From: Caballeronia jiangsuensis | Lineage (GTDB): Bacteria > Pseudomonadota > Gammaproteobacteria > Burkholderiales > Burkholderiaceae | Reading direction: 5' to 3' | Assembly: GCA_000648925.1 (NCBI GenBank) | Contig: JFHF01000023.1 | Span: 48,185-112,184 of the forward strand | Length of the DNA stretch: 64,000 nucleotides | In this document: one piece after another, positions 42,256 to 50,449 of the stretch | Layout: each line of letters starts with the position of its first letter | Numbering within the stretch: position 1 is the stretch's first letter | The notes under the pieces: generated by a model | Told to the model about the DNA's origin: nothing | Database searches by the model: none | The model's input: the letters and a program-made list of their open reading frames with translations, nothing else | Translations under genes and position numbers: made by a program

Positions 42256-42288
42256 CACGGTAAATGTCTTCAAGGTCAGGAGGCCGGC

Positions 42289-43161
42289 GTGCCCGACTCG
42301 AGCAATAACGATGTGGTCGAATACCGGGCTTTCACGCTCGACGACATTCCCGCGGCGCACGCGCTGTCGGCGTCCGTCAAATGGCGGCATCGCGCGGACG
42401 ACTGGCGCTTCGCGGCGCGTCTCGGCAATGGCTTCGCCGCCGTCGACGAGGCGGGTGCGCTCGTCGGCACGGCGCTCGCGTTTCAGTTCGGCGAGCATGC
42501 CGCGACGCTCGGCATGTTCATCGTGTCGCCGGAACATCAGCGGCGGGGCATCGGGCGCGGGCTGCTCGACCGGCTGATCGCGACGCTCGGCGCGCGCACG
42601 CTGCTGATCCACGCATCGAACGAAGGCAGGCCGCTGTGCGAGGAACGAGGCTTCACGCGCATCGACACGATTCATCAGCATCAGGGCGCGGCGTTCCAGC
42701 CGCCGCTGGTTTCGCTGCCGCCGGGCGAGCGGCTGCGTCCGATCGGCGCGAAGGACACGCCGCGTCTCGCCGGACTGGCGTCGCGTGCGAGCGGCCTCGA
42801 TCGCACGGCGCTGCTGCCGCAATTGCTCGACGTCGCGAGCGGCATCGCACTCGATCGCGATGGCGAACTCATCGGCTTCGCGCTCTTCCGGCGTTTCGGC
42901 GACGGCCACGTGATCGGTCCGGTGATTGCGCCGGAATCGCCGGACCAGAGCCGCGCCAAGGCGTTGATCAGCTACTGGCTCGCGCTGAACGCGGGCATGT
43001 TCGTGCGCATCGATACGCCCTTGCGATACGGGCTTTCGTCGTGGCTCGAAGGGCTCGGGCTGCCGCTCGTCGATACCATCGAGCAGATGGCGAAGAACGG
43101 TGCGCCCTCCACCGATGCAGCGCTCGCACAGTTCGCGCTGACGAATCAGGCGGTGTGGTAG
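42289..43161 (+). CDS. Two-domain GNAT N-acetyltransferase (YitH-like), paralogue
   Basis: A 290-residue protein of exactly the same length as the GNAT at 10796 and alignable end to end without large gaps. Acetyl-CoA loop MFIVSPEHQRRGIGRGLL; shared motifs VKWRHRADDWRF, DTIHQHQ and SSWLEGLGL. The GTG start is preceded by AGGAGG with 5-base spacing. Divergent from an aldehyde dehydrogenase and convergent with the orphan binding protein. It probably acetylates a small amine; acceptor unknown. Confidence 0.82.
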   Translation: MPDSSNNDVVEYRAFTLDDIPAAHALSASVKWRHRADDWRFAARLGNGFAAVDEAGALVGTALAFQFGEHAATLGMFIVSPEHQRRGIGRGLLDRLIATLGARTLLIHASNEGRPLCEERGFTRIDTIHQHQGAAFQPPLVSLPPGERLRPIGAKDTPRLAGLASRASGLDRTALLPQLLDVASGIALDRDGELIGFALFRRFGDGHVIGPVIAPESPDQSRAKALISYWLALNAGMFVRIDTPLRYGLSSWLEGLGLPLVDTIEQMAKNGAPSTDAALAQFALTNQAVW

Positions 43162-43194
43162 CGGCTTGCGCGTGGACATCGGCGAAACCGACGT

Positions 43195-44772
43195 TCACGC
43201 CTTCGCGAGCCACGCGAACTCGGCGAAGCGATAACCCATCACGCGCCCCGACGGCGTGCCCTTCAAGCCGCGCAGGTTCGAGCTTTGCGCGTCGATGAAG
43301 TTGATGAACGCGGGGATCACGAGACTGTTCTTCTCGTAGATGATGCCCTGCATGTCGCCGTACATCTGCTTGCGCTTCGCTTCGTCGCGCTCGCGACGCG
43401 CCTGCACCAGCAACTGATCGAACTGTTCGTTCTTCCATCCCGATTCGTTCCAGTTCGCATTCGAACGGAAGAACTGCGTGTAGAGAAGATCGAGCGTCGG
43501 GCGCGGCAGGATCGAGCCGTAGGTCATCGGATACTTCATCCAGTAGGTCGTCCAGTAGGCATCGGCGGGCACGCGGCGCACGATGATATCGACGCCCGCC
43601 TGCTTCGCGGCCTGCTGGACCATCATGGCGGAATCGAGCGCGGTCTCGACCGATGGCGGCGCGATGATCTCCGCGCGCGCCCCCGGCGTGCCCGCCTTCT
43701 TGAAGTGGAACTGCGCCTTGTCCGGATCGAAGGTGCGTTGCGGCAATCCCTTCATGAAGTACGGATGCCACTCCGGCACCGGATGATCGTTCGCGAGCGT
43801 GCCGTGGCCGCGCAGCATCACGTTCACGATGCGCTGCCGGTCGTGCAGATACTTGATGCCCTCGTTGAAGTCCGTGCTCTTCGTCGGCAGCATGTCCTGC
43901 CGCAATGCGAGGTCCGAATAAAGCTGCGACGGACTTTCGAGCACGGTCACCTTGCCGGTCTGCTTCACGCGATCGACATCGCGTGCGGGCAGTGGCGAGA
44001 TGAGCTGCACGTCGCCCGCGAGCAGCGCATTGGTGCGCGCCGCATCGTCGCCGATGCCGATGATCTCCACTTCGTCGAGATACGGAATCCCCGGCTTCCA
44101 GAAGTTCGGATTTCGCGCGCCGATGCAGCGCTGCGCCGGCGTGAACTCCTTGCATGTGAACGGACCCGTGCCGTTGCCTTTGGAGAAGTCCGTCGTGTTC
44201 GCGGCGACGATCACGAGATGCGGAATCGCGAGCAGCGCGGGAAGATCGACGTTCGGCTCGGCCAACGTGATCTCGACCTTCAGCGGGCCGGCCGCCTTGA
44301 CGGTGCTGATGCCATCCACGATCGACTTCGCCTTCGATGCCGTCGCCGGGTCCTTGTGGCGCATCAGCGAGAACACGACATCGTCGGAGGTGAACGGCTT
44401 GCCGTCGTGGAAATGCACGTTGGGCCGAAGCGTGACGGTCCACTTCACGAAGTCGTCGGATTCGAGCTTTTCCGCGAGTGCGTTCTGCGTCTTGAAGTCG
44501 GCGTCGAGTTCGGTGAGGCCGCTATAGAACATGTACGCGCGCGAATAGTCGCCGGTATGCGTGCCCTTCGCGGGATCGAGCGAATCCATCAGCGACTGGT
44601 TCGCCAGCGCCACGCGAATGCGTCCGCCGCGTTGCGGCGCGGGCTCCGTCGCGGCGAACACGAGCGTCGATGCGCCCGGCAGGATGAGCGTTGCCGCGCC
44701 CGCGGCGGCCAGCGTCTTCATCGCCTTGCGGCGGCCAGGATCGGCGACTACGAGTTCCTTCGGCAGTATCAT
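43195..44772 (-). CDS. Orphan family-5 ABC periplasmic binding protein
   Basis: A 525-residue binding protein, paralogue of 36681-38303 (shared MFYSGLTELD, FSLMRHKDPA and WKPGIPYLDEVEIIGI-type motifs). The N-terminal signal carries a twin-arginine-like GRRKAMKTLAAAGAA and cleaves near LVFAA. No permease or ATPase genes adjoin it, so it may use the importer at 32884-36601. GAGG precedes the ATG. It lies 63 bp downstream of the second demethylase gene in the same orientation, implying that it delivers that enzyme's substrate. Confidence 0.87.
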   Translation of the reverse strand: MILPKELVVADPGRRKAMKTLAAAGAATLILPGASTLVFAATEPAPQRGGRIRVALANQSLMDSLDPAKGTHTGDYSRAYMFYSGLTELDADFKTQNALAEKLESDDFVKWTVTLRPNVHFHDGKPFTSDDVVFSLMRHKDPATASKAKSIVDGISTVKAAGPLKVEITLAEPNVDLPALLAIPHLVIVAANTTDFSKGNGTGPFTCKEFTPAQRCIGARNPNFWKPGIPYLDEVEIIGIGDDAARTNALLAGDVQLISPLPARDVDRVKQTGKVTVLESPSQLYSDLALRQDMLPTKSTDFNEGIKYLHDRQRIVNVMLRGHGTLANDHPVPEWHPYFMKGLPQRTFDPDKAQFHFKKAGTPGARAEIIAPPSVETALDSAMMVQQAAKQAGVDIIVRRVPADAYWTTYWMKYPMTYGSILPRPTLDLLYTQFFRSNANWNESGWKNEQFDQLLVQARRERDEAKRKQMYGDMQGIIYEKNSLVIPAFINFIDAQSSNLRGLKGTPSGRVMGYRFAEFAWLAKA

Positions 44773-44835
44773 GGTCAGCCTCGCTCGGTCATGTCGTTAT
44801 GGCGGATGTTATGGCGAATACGATGCAACGAACCT

Positions 44836-46863
44836 TCACAGCGTCTGACATAGCCTGTAGGCGTCGTAGATGGCCGTGTGAATATCGCGCGACGCGCTCG
44901 CGTCGCCGATGCGGTAAAGACGGAACTGTCCTGCTTCGCCCTCTTGCGCTTCGGGCTGCGGCTTGCCCGTGGCGAACGCTTCGAGATCGGTGTAGCCGTC
45001 GTTGACGGAATACATGCGCGCCGCTTCGAAAAGATCATCGACCGCGAGCATGCCGCGCTCGACGACGACATGATCCGCTTCCATCTCCACGAGATCGTTC
45101 GTCAGGTGATGACGGAACACGGCGCGGCGCTTGCCGCTATCGGCCGCGCTCACTTCGATCAGCTCGATGTTCGCGCGCACCGGCACGTCCCAGCGCGCGA
45201 TATTGCGCATCCACACCTGATCGTCGCCGCGTCCGCCGGTTTCCTGCGCCGGCATGCTGTCGATGAGCGCGAGAGATACATCGAGGCCTGCATCGACATA
45301 ACGCTCCGCGCACAGATACGCGTTGTGCCGGCCGGTGCCGTCGTACACGAGCACGCTGCCTGCGCGCGGCGGCGTTTCAGTGAGCGCGTCGAATACCGAC
45401 TTGCATAACTCGCCGCCCGGCAACGCATCGAGATTCGGCAGGCCGCCCGTCGCGATGATGACGACATCCGCGCCATGATCGAGCACGTCGCTCAATTCGG
45501 CGTAGTGGTTATAACGCACATCGACGCCGAGCTTTTCGAGCTGCGACACGCGCCAGTCCACGATGCCGATGAGATCGCGCCGCCAGCTTCCCGTCGCCGC
45601 CAGCAGCATCTGTCCGCCCGCGGTCGAGTTCGCTTCGAGCACGGTGACATGATGGCCGCGCGTCGCGCTGACGCGTGCGGCTTCGAGGCCCGCCGGTCCC
45701 GCGCCGATGATGAGCACGCGCTTCTTGTGCGCCGCCTCGGTCAGGTCATGCGTGAGATACGTCTCGCGCGATGTCGCCGGATTATGGATGCAGGTCGCGC
45801 GGAAGTTGCGGCAGAACGATGCGCCAACGCACGGCCGCGCCTCGTCCTCCTTGCCCGCTTCGACGAGCTTCACGAGATGCGGCTCGGCGATATGCGCGCG
45901 CGTCATGCCGACCATGTCGAGCAGACCTTCGCGGATCGCATAGCGCGCGGTGGCGAGATCGGCGATCTTCGCTGCGTGAAACACGGGCAGATCGACCGCG
46001 CGCTTGAACGCGGCGGCTTTCGGCAGCCACGGCGCGGACGGCACGAACATCCCCGGCATGGAATTGACCGCGAGCGACATCTTCGTGTCCATGCGGCCGA
46101 ACGTGACGTTGAAGAAATCGAAGAGACCCGTGCCCTGCAGAATGCGCGACATCTCCAGCCCTTCCTCGAAGCTGCATCCGTCTTCGAGCGCGAAGCGAAA
46201 GCCGACGATGAAGTCATCGCCCACCTGCTTGCGAATCTCCTCGTGAACCTCGATCGCGAAGCGCACGCGATTCGCTGTCGAGCCGCCGTATTTGTCGGTG
46301 CGCAGGTTCACGGTCGGGTCCATGAACTGACCGATGAGATGACCGCCCGCATGTGTTTCGATGCCGTCGAGCCCGCCATCGCGGCAACGCTTCGCCGCGA
46401 TGCCGAAGTCACGGATCACGCGTTTGATGTCCGCGTCGTGGATCGCCTGCGGCATGGCGCGGTGCAGCGCTTCGCGCACGGGCGATGGCGCGATCATCGG
46501 CAGCCAGGGCTCCGTGTACGCATCGCCGCGCCGCCCGAGATGCGTGATCTGGCACATCAGCGCCGCGCCGTGCGTATGGATGCGATCGGAGAAGCGCCGC
46601 AGATGCGGCACCACGGCATCGGTTCCGACGTTGATCTGCTGGAACGTGTTCGGACTGTCGATGCTGACGTTCGACGAGCCGCCGAACATCGTCAGCGCGA
46701 TACCCCCTTTCGCCTTTTCCTCGTGATACCGTTGATAGACCTCCTGCGGGAATTCGTCGCGTGTCAGACGGCTTGCGTGACTCGTGCTCATCACACGGTT
46801 CCTGAGCACGAGATGCTTGAGAGTGAACGGCTGAAGCAACGGGTCCGACGAAGCAGTAGTCAT
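44836..46863 (-). CDS. Second TMADH-type FMN/FAD N-demethylase-like oxidoreductase
   Basis: A 675-residue paralogue of 3569-5605. It opens DPLLQPFTLKHLVLRNRVMSTSHAS. The TIM barrel is followed by the cluster loop RPCVGASFCRNFRATC and the Rossmann motif VLIIGAGPAGLEAARVSA. In the cluster loop the second TMADH-type cysteine is again alanine, and the last cysteine is 7 rather than 12 residues after the preceding one. Relatives demethylate dimethylglycine, stachydrine products or similar. First gene of a two-gene unit with the orphan binding protein, divergent from a GcvA-like gene. Confidence 0.84.
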   Translation of the reverse strand: MTTASSDPLLQPFTLKHLVLRNRVMSTSHASRLTRDEFPQEVYQRYHEEKAKGGIALTMFGGSSNVSIDSPNTFQQINVGTDAVVPHLRRFSDRIHTHGAALMCQITHLGRRGDAYTEPWLPMIAPSPVREALHRAMPQAIHDADIKRVIRDFGIAAKRCRDGGLDGIETHAGGHLIGQFMDPTVNLRTDKYGGSTANRVRFAIEVHEEIRKQVGDDFIVGFRFALEDGCSFEEGLEMSRILQGTGLFDFFNVTFGRMDTKMSLAVNSMPGMFVPSAPWLPKAAAFKRAVDLPVFHAAKIADLATARYAIREGLLDMVGMTRAHIAEPHLVKLVEAGKEDEARPCVGASFCRNFRATCIHNPATSRETYLTHDLTEAAHKKRVLIIGAGPAGLEAARVSATRGHHVTVLEANSTAGGQMLLAATGSWRRDLIGIVDWRVSQLEKLGVDVRYNHYAELSDVLDHGADVVIIATGGLPNLDALPGGELCKSVFDALTETPPRAGSVLVYDGTGRHNAYLCAERYVDAGLDVSLALIDSMPAQETGGRGDDQVWMRNIARWDVPVRANIELIEVSAADSGKRRAVFRHHLTNDLVEMEADHVVVERGMLAVDDLFEAARMYSVNDGYTDLEAFATGKPQPEAQEGEAGQFRLYRIGDASASRDIHTAIYDAYRLCQTL

Positions 46864-46892
46864 GGCCTGCGAGATGAAGTGACGTCGGACTC

Positions 46893-46961
46893 AAGGTAAG
46901 GAGGTCAATATGCGCCGTCAAATTACAAATCGATGCATGCCCCATAACATGGTGTTGTATG
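46893..46961 (-). promoter_or_regulatory. LysR box and promoter of the second demethylase, overlapping lysR start codon
   Basis: Minus-strand TTGACG (46916-46921) and TACCTT (46893-46898) are 17 bp apart, with a predicted start near 46886. The box, plus-strand CATAACATGGTGTTGTATG (46943-46961), lies 21 bp upstream of the -35 with its centre at about -66. It ends with the ATG of the divergent lysR gene; TAACAT (46945-46950) with ATTACA 17 bp earlier could be the promoter of a leaderless lysR mRNA. The right half differs slightly from the other two boxes. Confidence 0.55.
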
Positions 46962-47933
46962 AGTCTGCGACTTCCTTCGCTTCAGGCACTGCTCGTATTC
47001 GAAACATCCGCGCGGCTATTGAGCTTCACCAAGGCCGCCGGCGAACTCAACGTGACGCCCGTCGCGGTGAGCCGCATGGTGGCGCGGCTTGAAGACGCGC
47101 TCGGCTTCAAACTCTTCGAGCGCACGAAGCTAGGGCTAACCCTGACCGATCGCGGTGCAACATTGCAGCACGCCGTCGCATCCGGCTTCGGGCAGATCGG
47201 CGATACCATCGAGGAACTCAAGCGCGATCACGCGCAAGGCGAGATCGTCACGCTATCGCTCGCAAGCGGTTTCGCCGCGTTGTGGCTGCTGCCGCGTTAT
47301 GCCGATTTCCGCCGTGCGTTTCCCTGCATCAATCTGCGTTTGCAGGTGATGGCAGGACGCCTGTACGGACCGCTCGAAGATGCTGACCTCGGCATACGCC
47401 TGCATGGTCCGGGTTCGGACAAGGACCCGCTTTTGCTGTGTCCCGAGATCATCGTTCCTGTCTGTAGTCCGAACTATCTTGCCGAGTCCGGCCGGCTCGA
47501 TGCGCCGAGGAGCGCCGAAGGACACGCCTACATTCATCTCGACGTGACCACGCTCTCATGGGCGGATTTTCATCGGGCGACGGGACTGTCCGACAGGGGC
47601 ATCGGCGAAGCGGTGCATCACACGGACCCAGGACTCGCGGTGCAATGCGCGATGCTTGGCCAGGGCGTCGTGCTCGGCTGGCTGCTCGCGATCGCGGCGC
47701 CGCTCAACGAGGGCAAGGTGATTCCCGCGTGGGATCGCTATATCGAAACGGGCTGCAATTACGTGCTCGAATATCGTTCGTCGACGCCTTCGGAGAGCAC
47801 GCGCGCGGTGGCGCGATGGCTCATCGACGAGATGAAGAAGGAACTCGACGACGCGCGGCGCGTGCTCGCTCCGTTGAAGGCGGTCCCGAAAAATCGTGTC
47901 GAGCCCGCGTCGCCGGTCCCGTCGCCATCATGA
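46959..47933 (+). CDS. GcvA-like LysR family regulator, paralogue
   Basis: A 324-residue LysR protein resembling 28736-29707. Helix-turn-helix LPSLQALLVFETSARLLSFTKAAGELNVTPVAVSRMVARLEDALG; GFAALWLLPRYADFRRAFPCINLRL starts the ligand domain. There is no Shine-Dalgarno before the ATG, and a CATAAC box ends on the start codon. It likely activates the divergent demethylase/binding-protein unit and represses itself. The stop overlaps the convergent MscS gene by 6 bp. Confidence 0.88.
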   Translation: MSLRLPSLQALLVFETSARLLSFTKAAGELNVTPVAVSRMVARLEDALGFKLFERTKLGLTLTDRGATLQHAVASGFGQIGDTIEELKRDHAQGEIVTLSLASGFAALWLLPRYADFRRAFPCINLRLQVMAGRLYGPLEDADLGIRLHGPGSDKDPLLLCPEIIVPVCSPNYLAESGRLDAPRSAEGHAYIHLDVTTLSWADFHRATGLSDRGIGEAVHHTDPGLAVQCAMLGQGVVLGWLLAIAAPLNEGKVIPAWDRYIETGCNYVLEYRSSTPSESTRAVARWLIDEMKKELDDARRVLAPLKAVPKNRVEPASPVPSPS

Positions 47934-49130
47934 GGCCGCAGGCGCCGCGCGATCGCGCTGCCAGCAGCGCAGGCCGAACAGCGGCACGACGCCATACGCA
48001 TGATCGAGCATGTCCGACTGCAGACTCTCGTATCGCTCCCAACGTATCTCGTCGATGAACACGCAGATCTCCAGCGCGACAATGGGCATCGCCGACTGCA
48101 CGTGTCGAATCACGAGCGGCATGTCGCGGCGCACGGCCGGATGCTCGCGGAAATATCCGCTGAGATACAGCCTGTATAAACCGAGGTTCGTGCGGCGCTC
48201 GCCTTCGGGCAACGCAAGCGGTCGTTCGATGGCTTCGCGCAGACGCGCGAGCAAGGCATCGTCGGGAAAGCGGATCGTGTCGGCGTCGAAGTGAATCGCG
48301 TGGCGCAGACGTCGCGCGCCGGACGCGATCATGCCGCGCCAGTTCTTCACGCTGTTGGTCAGAAGGAGCTGGCTCGGCAGCATGACGATCGTGTTGTCGA
48401 AGTTGCGGACCTTGATCGTGTTCAACGCGATATCGACTACGATGCCATCGGCGACATAGCCCGGCACTTCGATCCAGTCGCCGACACGCAGCATGTCGTA
48501 GGCCGCGAGCTGAATGCTGGCGACGAAGCCGAGGAGCGAGTCGCGGAAGATGATGATGAGCAGCGCGGTGATGGCAGAAAGCCCGGTGAGCAGATAGAGC
48601 GGCGAGCGCTCCAGCACCAGCGACACCACCGCGATCAGCGCGACCAGATACACGACGATGGTCGCGATTTGCAGAAAGCTCTTGATCGGCCGCTCGCTCG
48701 CGGAGGGGAAATGGCTGTAGCGCTCGTCGATGCTGTCGCGCAACGCGAGCGCCGCGCGCACGAGCGTGTAGACCATGTAACAGGCGGCAAGGATGGCCAG
48801 TGGCCGCCCGAGCGCGGGGATGATCGGGAACGTGAGACCGGAGAGCAGCGGCGCCGATGCATAGACGATTGCCGCGGGCACGAGCGGCGCGAGCCGGTGA
48901 AACACCCGATGACGCTCCGCCGCGATCAGCCACTTGCGCCCTTCCTTGCGTGCGAGCCGGCTGACGATCAGAAGCATGATCGAGCGCGTCACGTAATAGC
49001 AGATCACGCTCGCAAGCAGAATCGCCAGCAGCAGCGCGGCCACCAGCAGTGTCGCGACGAGCCAGCTCTCGGTGGCGACGTGGACTTGCCAGTCCGGTCC
49101 GACTTCGATGCGCAAGGTGTTGCCGAACAT
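47928..49130 (-). CDS. MscS-type mechanosensitive channel (YbdG-like)
   Basis: A 400-residue inner-membrane protein with about five N-terminal helices. The conserved MscS pore/beta region reads IIIFRDSLLGFVASIQLAAYDMLRVGDWIEVPGYVADGIVVDI, then TIKVRNFDNTIVMLPSQLLL. The C-terminal cytoplasmic part is YbdG-like. It would gate on osmotic downshock. GGGAGCGTCC precedes the ATG. It ends the catabolic island on this side. Confidence 0.88.
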   Translation of the reverse strand: MFGNTLRIEVGPDWQVHVATESWLVATLLVAALLLAILLASVICYYVTRSIMLLIVSRLARKEGRKWLIAAERHRVFHRLAPLVPAAIVYASAPLLSGLTFPIIPALGRPLAILAACYMVYTLVRAALALRDSIDERYSHFPSASERPIKSFLQIATIVVYLVALIAVVSLVLERSPLYLLTGLSAITALLIIIFRDSLLGFVASIQLAAYDMLRVGDWIEVPGYVADGIVVDIALNTIKVRNFDNTIVMLPSQLLLTNSVKNWRGMIASGARRLRHAIHFDADTIRFPDDALLARLREAIERPLALPEGERRTNLGLYRLYLSGYFREHPAVRRDMPLVIRHVQSAMPIVALEICVFIDEIRWERYESLQSDMLDHAYGVVPLFGLRCWQRDRAAPAAS

Positions 49131-49233
49131 GGACGCTCCCGATGTGGGCGAAGCGAGAGGATTATTCAGGCGAATCGGACGTGACGCTTGCTCTGGTGGT
49201 TATTGTAGTAGCGGTGCCGGGATGAAAAGGCAC

Positions 49234-49262
49234 TTCGCAATTTTTGAATTTCCCGCTACAAT
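49234..49262 (+). promoter_or_regulatory. Promoter of tRNA-Leu
   Basis: TTCGCA (49234-49239) and TACAAT (49257-49262) are 17 bp apart, 12 bp before the mature 5' end. A GC-rich stretch CGGTCCCC follows the -10, as in stringently controlled stable-RNA promoters. Confidence 0.6.
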
Positions 49263-49274
49263 TCGGTCCCCTTT

Positions 49275-49359
49275 GCCCAGGTGGCGGAATTGGTAGACGC
49301 ACTATCTTGAGGGGGTAGCGCCGCGAGGCGTGCGGGTTCGAGTCCCGCCCTGGGCACCA
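49275..49359 (+). tRNA. tRNA-Leu (anticodon GAG)
   Basis: An 85-base class II tRNA. The acceptor arms GCCCAGG and CCTGGGC pair fully and CCA is encoded. The D-arm has GGAATTGGTAGACGC. The anticodon stem CTATC/GGTAG (one G-U) encloses the loop TTGAGGG with GAG. The variable arm is long, and the T-arm has GGGTTCGAGTCCC. The 3' part is antisense to the end of the LysR gene. Confidence 0.96.
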
Positions 49360-50339
49360 GTCGCATCCCCACCGTCCACTTTCTTCCTCTCCCCCCGCCC
49401 CGAACGCGCCTTATGCATCTCCGGCGGCGCAGTCAACCCCGCCACCGCCGCCCCCGACTGCATCAAAAATTCCCTGAACGCATTGGCGACCTGAGGCAGA
49501 CGCCGCTCCGACATATGCACCACATGCCACGCCCGCTCGATCGGTGTCGATGGCACGGGAAGCGTCGCGAGCAAGCCCGCCTGCATCTCCAGCGCGCACG
49601 CGTGCAGCGAAAGAAACGCGACGCCCAGTCCCGCTTCGACGAGCTGCTTGATCGCCTCGTTGCTCGATAGCTCCGACGCCGCATGCAGCTTCAACCCCGC
49701 CTCCTTGAAAAGCCCCTCGATCGCGACGCGCGTGCCCGAGCCACGCTCCCTCACGAGCAGATTCGCCGATTCGAGATCGGGCAGGCTCAGGCGCTTCGCA
49801 TGCATGAGCGGATGCGACGGCGCGGCGACGAACGCCATCGGATGCTTCGCGAATGCCGCCGCGTTCGTGCGCAATTCGCGCGGCTGCCGTCCCATGATCG
49901 CGAGATCGATTTCATTCGTCGCGAGCATCCGCACGATGTCGTCGCGATTACCGATGCGGAACTGCAGCTTCACGCCGGGCCGTTCTTTCGTGAAGCGCAC
50001 GAGCAGCGGCGGCACGAGATACTCCGCCGTCGTGATCGCGCCGATGCGCAACGTGCCGCCCAGCTCGCCGCGCAGCGCCGCCACTTCCTCGCCCGCCTCG
50101 TTCCACAGACTCAGAATCTCGTTCGCATAACGCGCCATCACCTCGCCCGCGGCCGTGAGTTGCACTTCACGCCCCACTCTGCGCAAAAGCGGCGTGCCCG
50201 CCGCCTCGCCCAACAGCGAAATTTGCAGCGATACCGCGGGCTGCGTGAGATGCAGCTCGTCGGCGGCGCCCGAGATGCTGCCCACGCGCGCAACGGTCTG
50301 CAGCGTGCGCAATTGCCGGAAGGTCGTCGTCTTTAACAT
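49302..50339 (-). CDS. LysR family regulator whose 3' end runs antisense into tRNA-Leu
   Basis: A 345-residue LysR protein with a CbbR/CysB-like helix-turn-helix (LRTLQTVARVGSISGAADELHLTQPAVSLQISLL) and an inducer domain from GTLRIGAITTAEYLVPPLL. The first 305 or so residues look normal. The tail is basic and low in complexity, and the last 19 residues (ending GGTRTRTPRGATPSR) are translated from the antisense of tRNA-Leu, with the stop in its anticodon stem region. It is divergent from the NDH-2-like gene and may regulate it. The regulator domain assignment is firm; whether the tail is made is unknown. Confidence 0.85.
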   Translation of the reverse strand: MLKTTTFRQLRTLQTVARVGSISGAADELHLTQPAVSLQISLLGEAAGTPLLRRVGREVQLTAAGEVMARYANEILSLWNEAGEEVAALRGELGGTLRIGAITTAEYLVPPLLVRFTKERPGVKLQFRIGNRDDIVRMLATNEIDLAIMGRQPRELRTNAAAFAKHPMAFVAAPSHPLMHAKRLSLPDLESANLLVRERGSGTRVAIEGLFKEAGLKLHAASELSSNEAIKQLVEAGLGVAFLSLHACALEMQAGLLATLPVPSTPIERAWHVVHMSERRLPQVANAFREFLMQSGAAVAGLTAPPEMHKARSGRGERKKVDGGDATGAQGGTRTRTPRGATPSR

Positions 50340-50349
50340 TAGTAAAAAC

Positions 50350-50366
50350 TTATGGGTCAGTGATAA
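50350..50366. promoter_or_regulatory. Candidate LysR box between lysR and ndh
   Basis: TTATGGGTCAGTGATAA is an inverted repeat TTAT-N9-ATAA containing T-N11-A, 10 bp upstream of the LysR start codon. A TATATT (50398-50403) downstream could be the -10 for the NDH gene. The box is closer to that -10 than in the other LysR-controlled promoters here, so the assignment is tentative. Confidence 0.4.
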
Positions 50367-50449
50367 ATACTAAATAGCGCAAATGTTTTCGCGACCTTAT
50401 ATTTTTTCCAACGAGGTCGTCAAGCATCCAACAGCACTCCGGGAGATCC

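Noticed and set aside
49275..49359. tRNA-Leu as an integration site for a genomic island
   Set aside because: No integrase, no direct repeat of the tRNA 3' end seen in the window.
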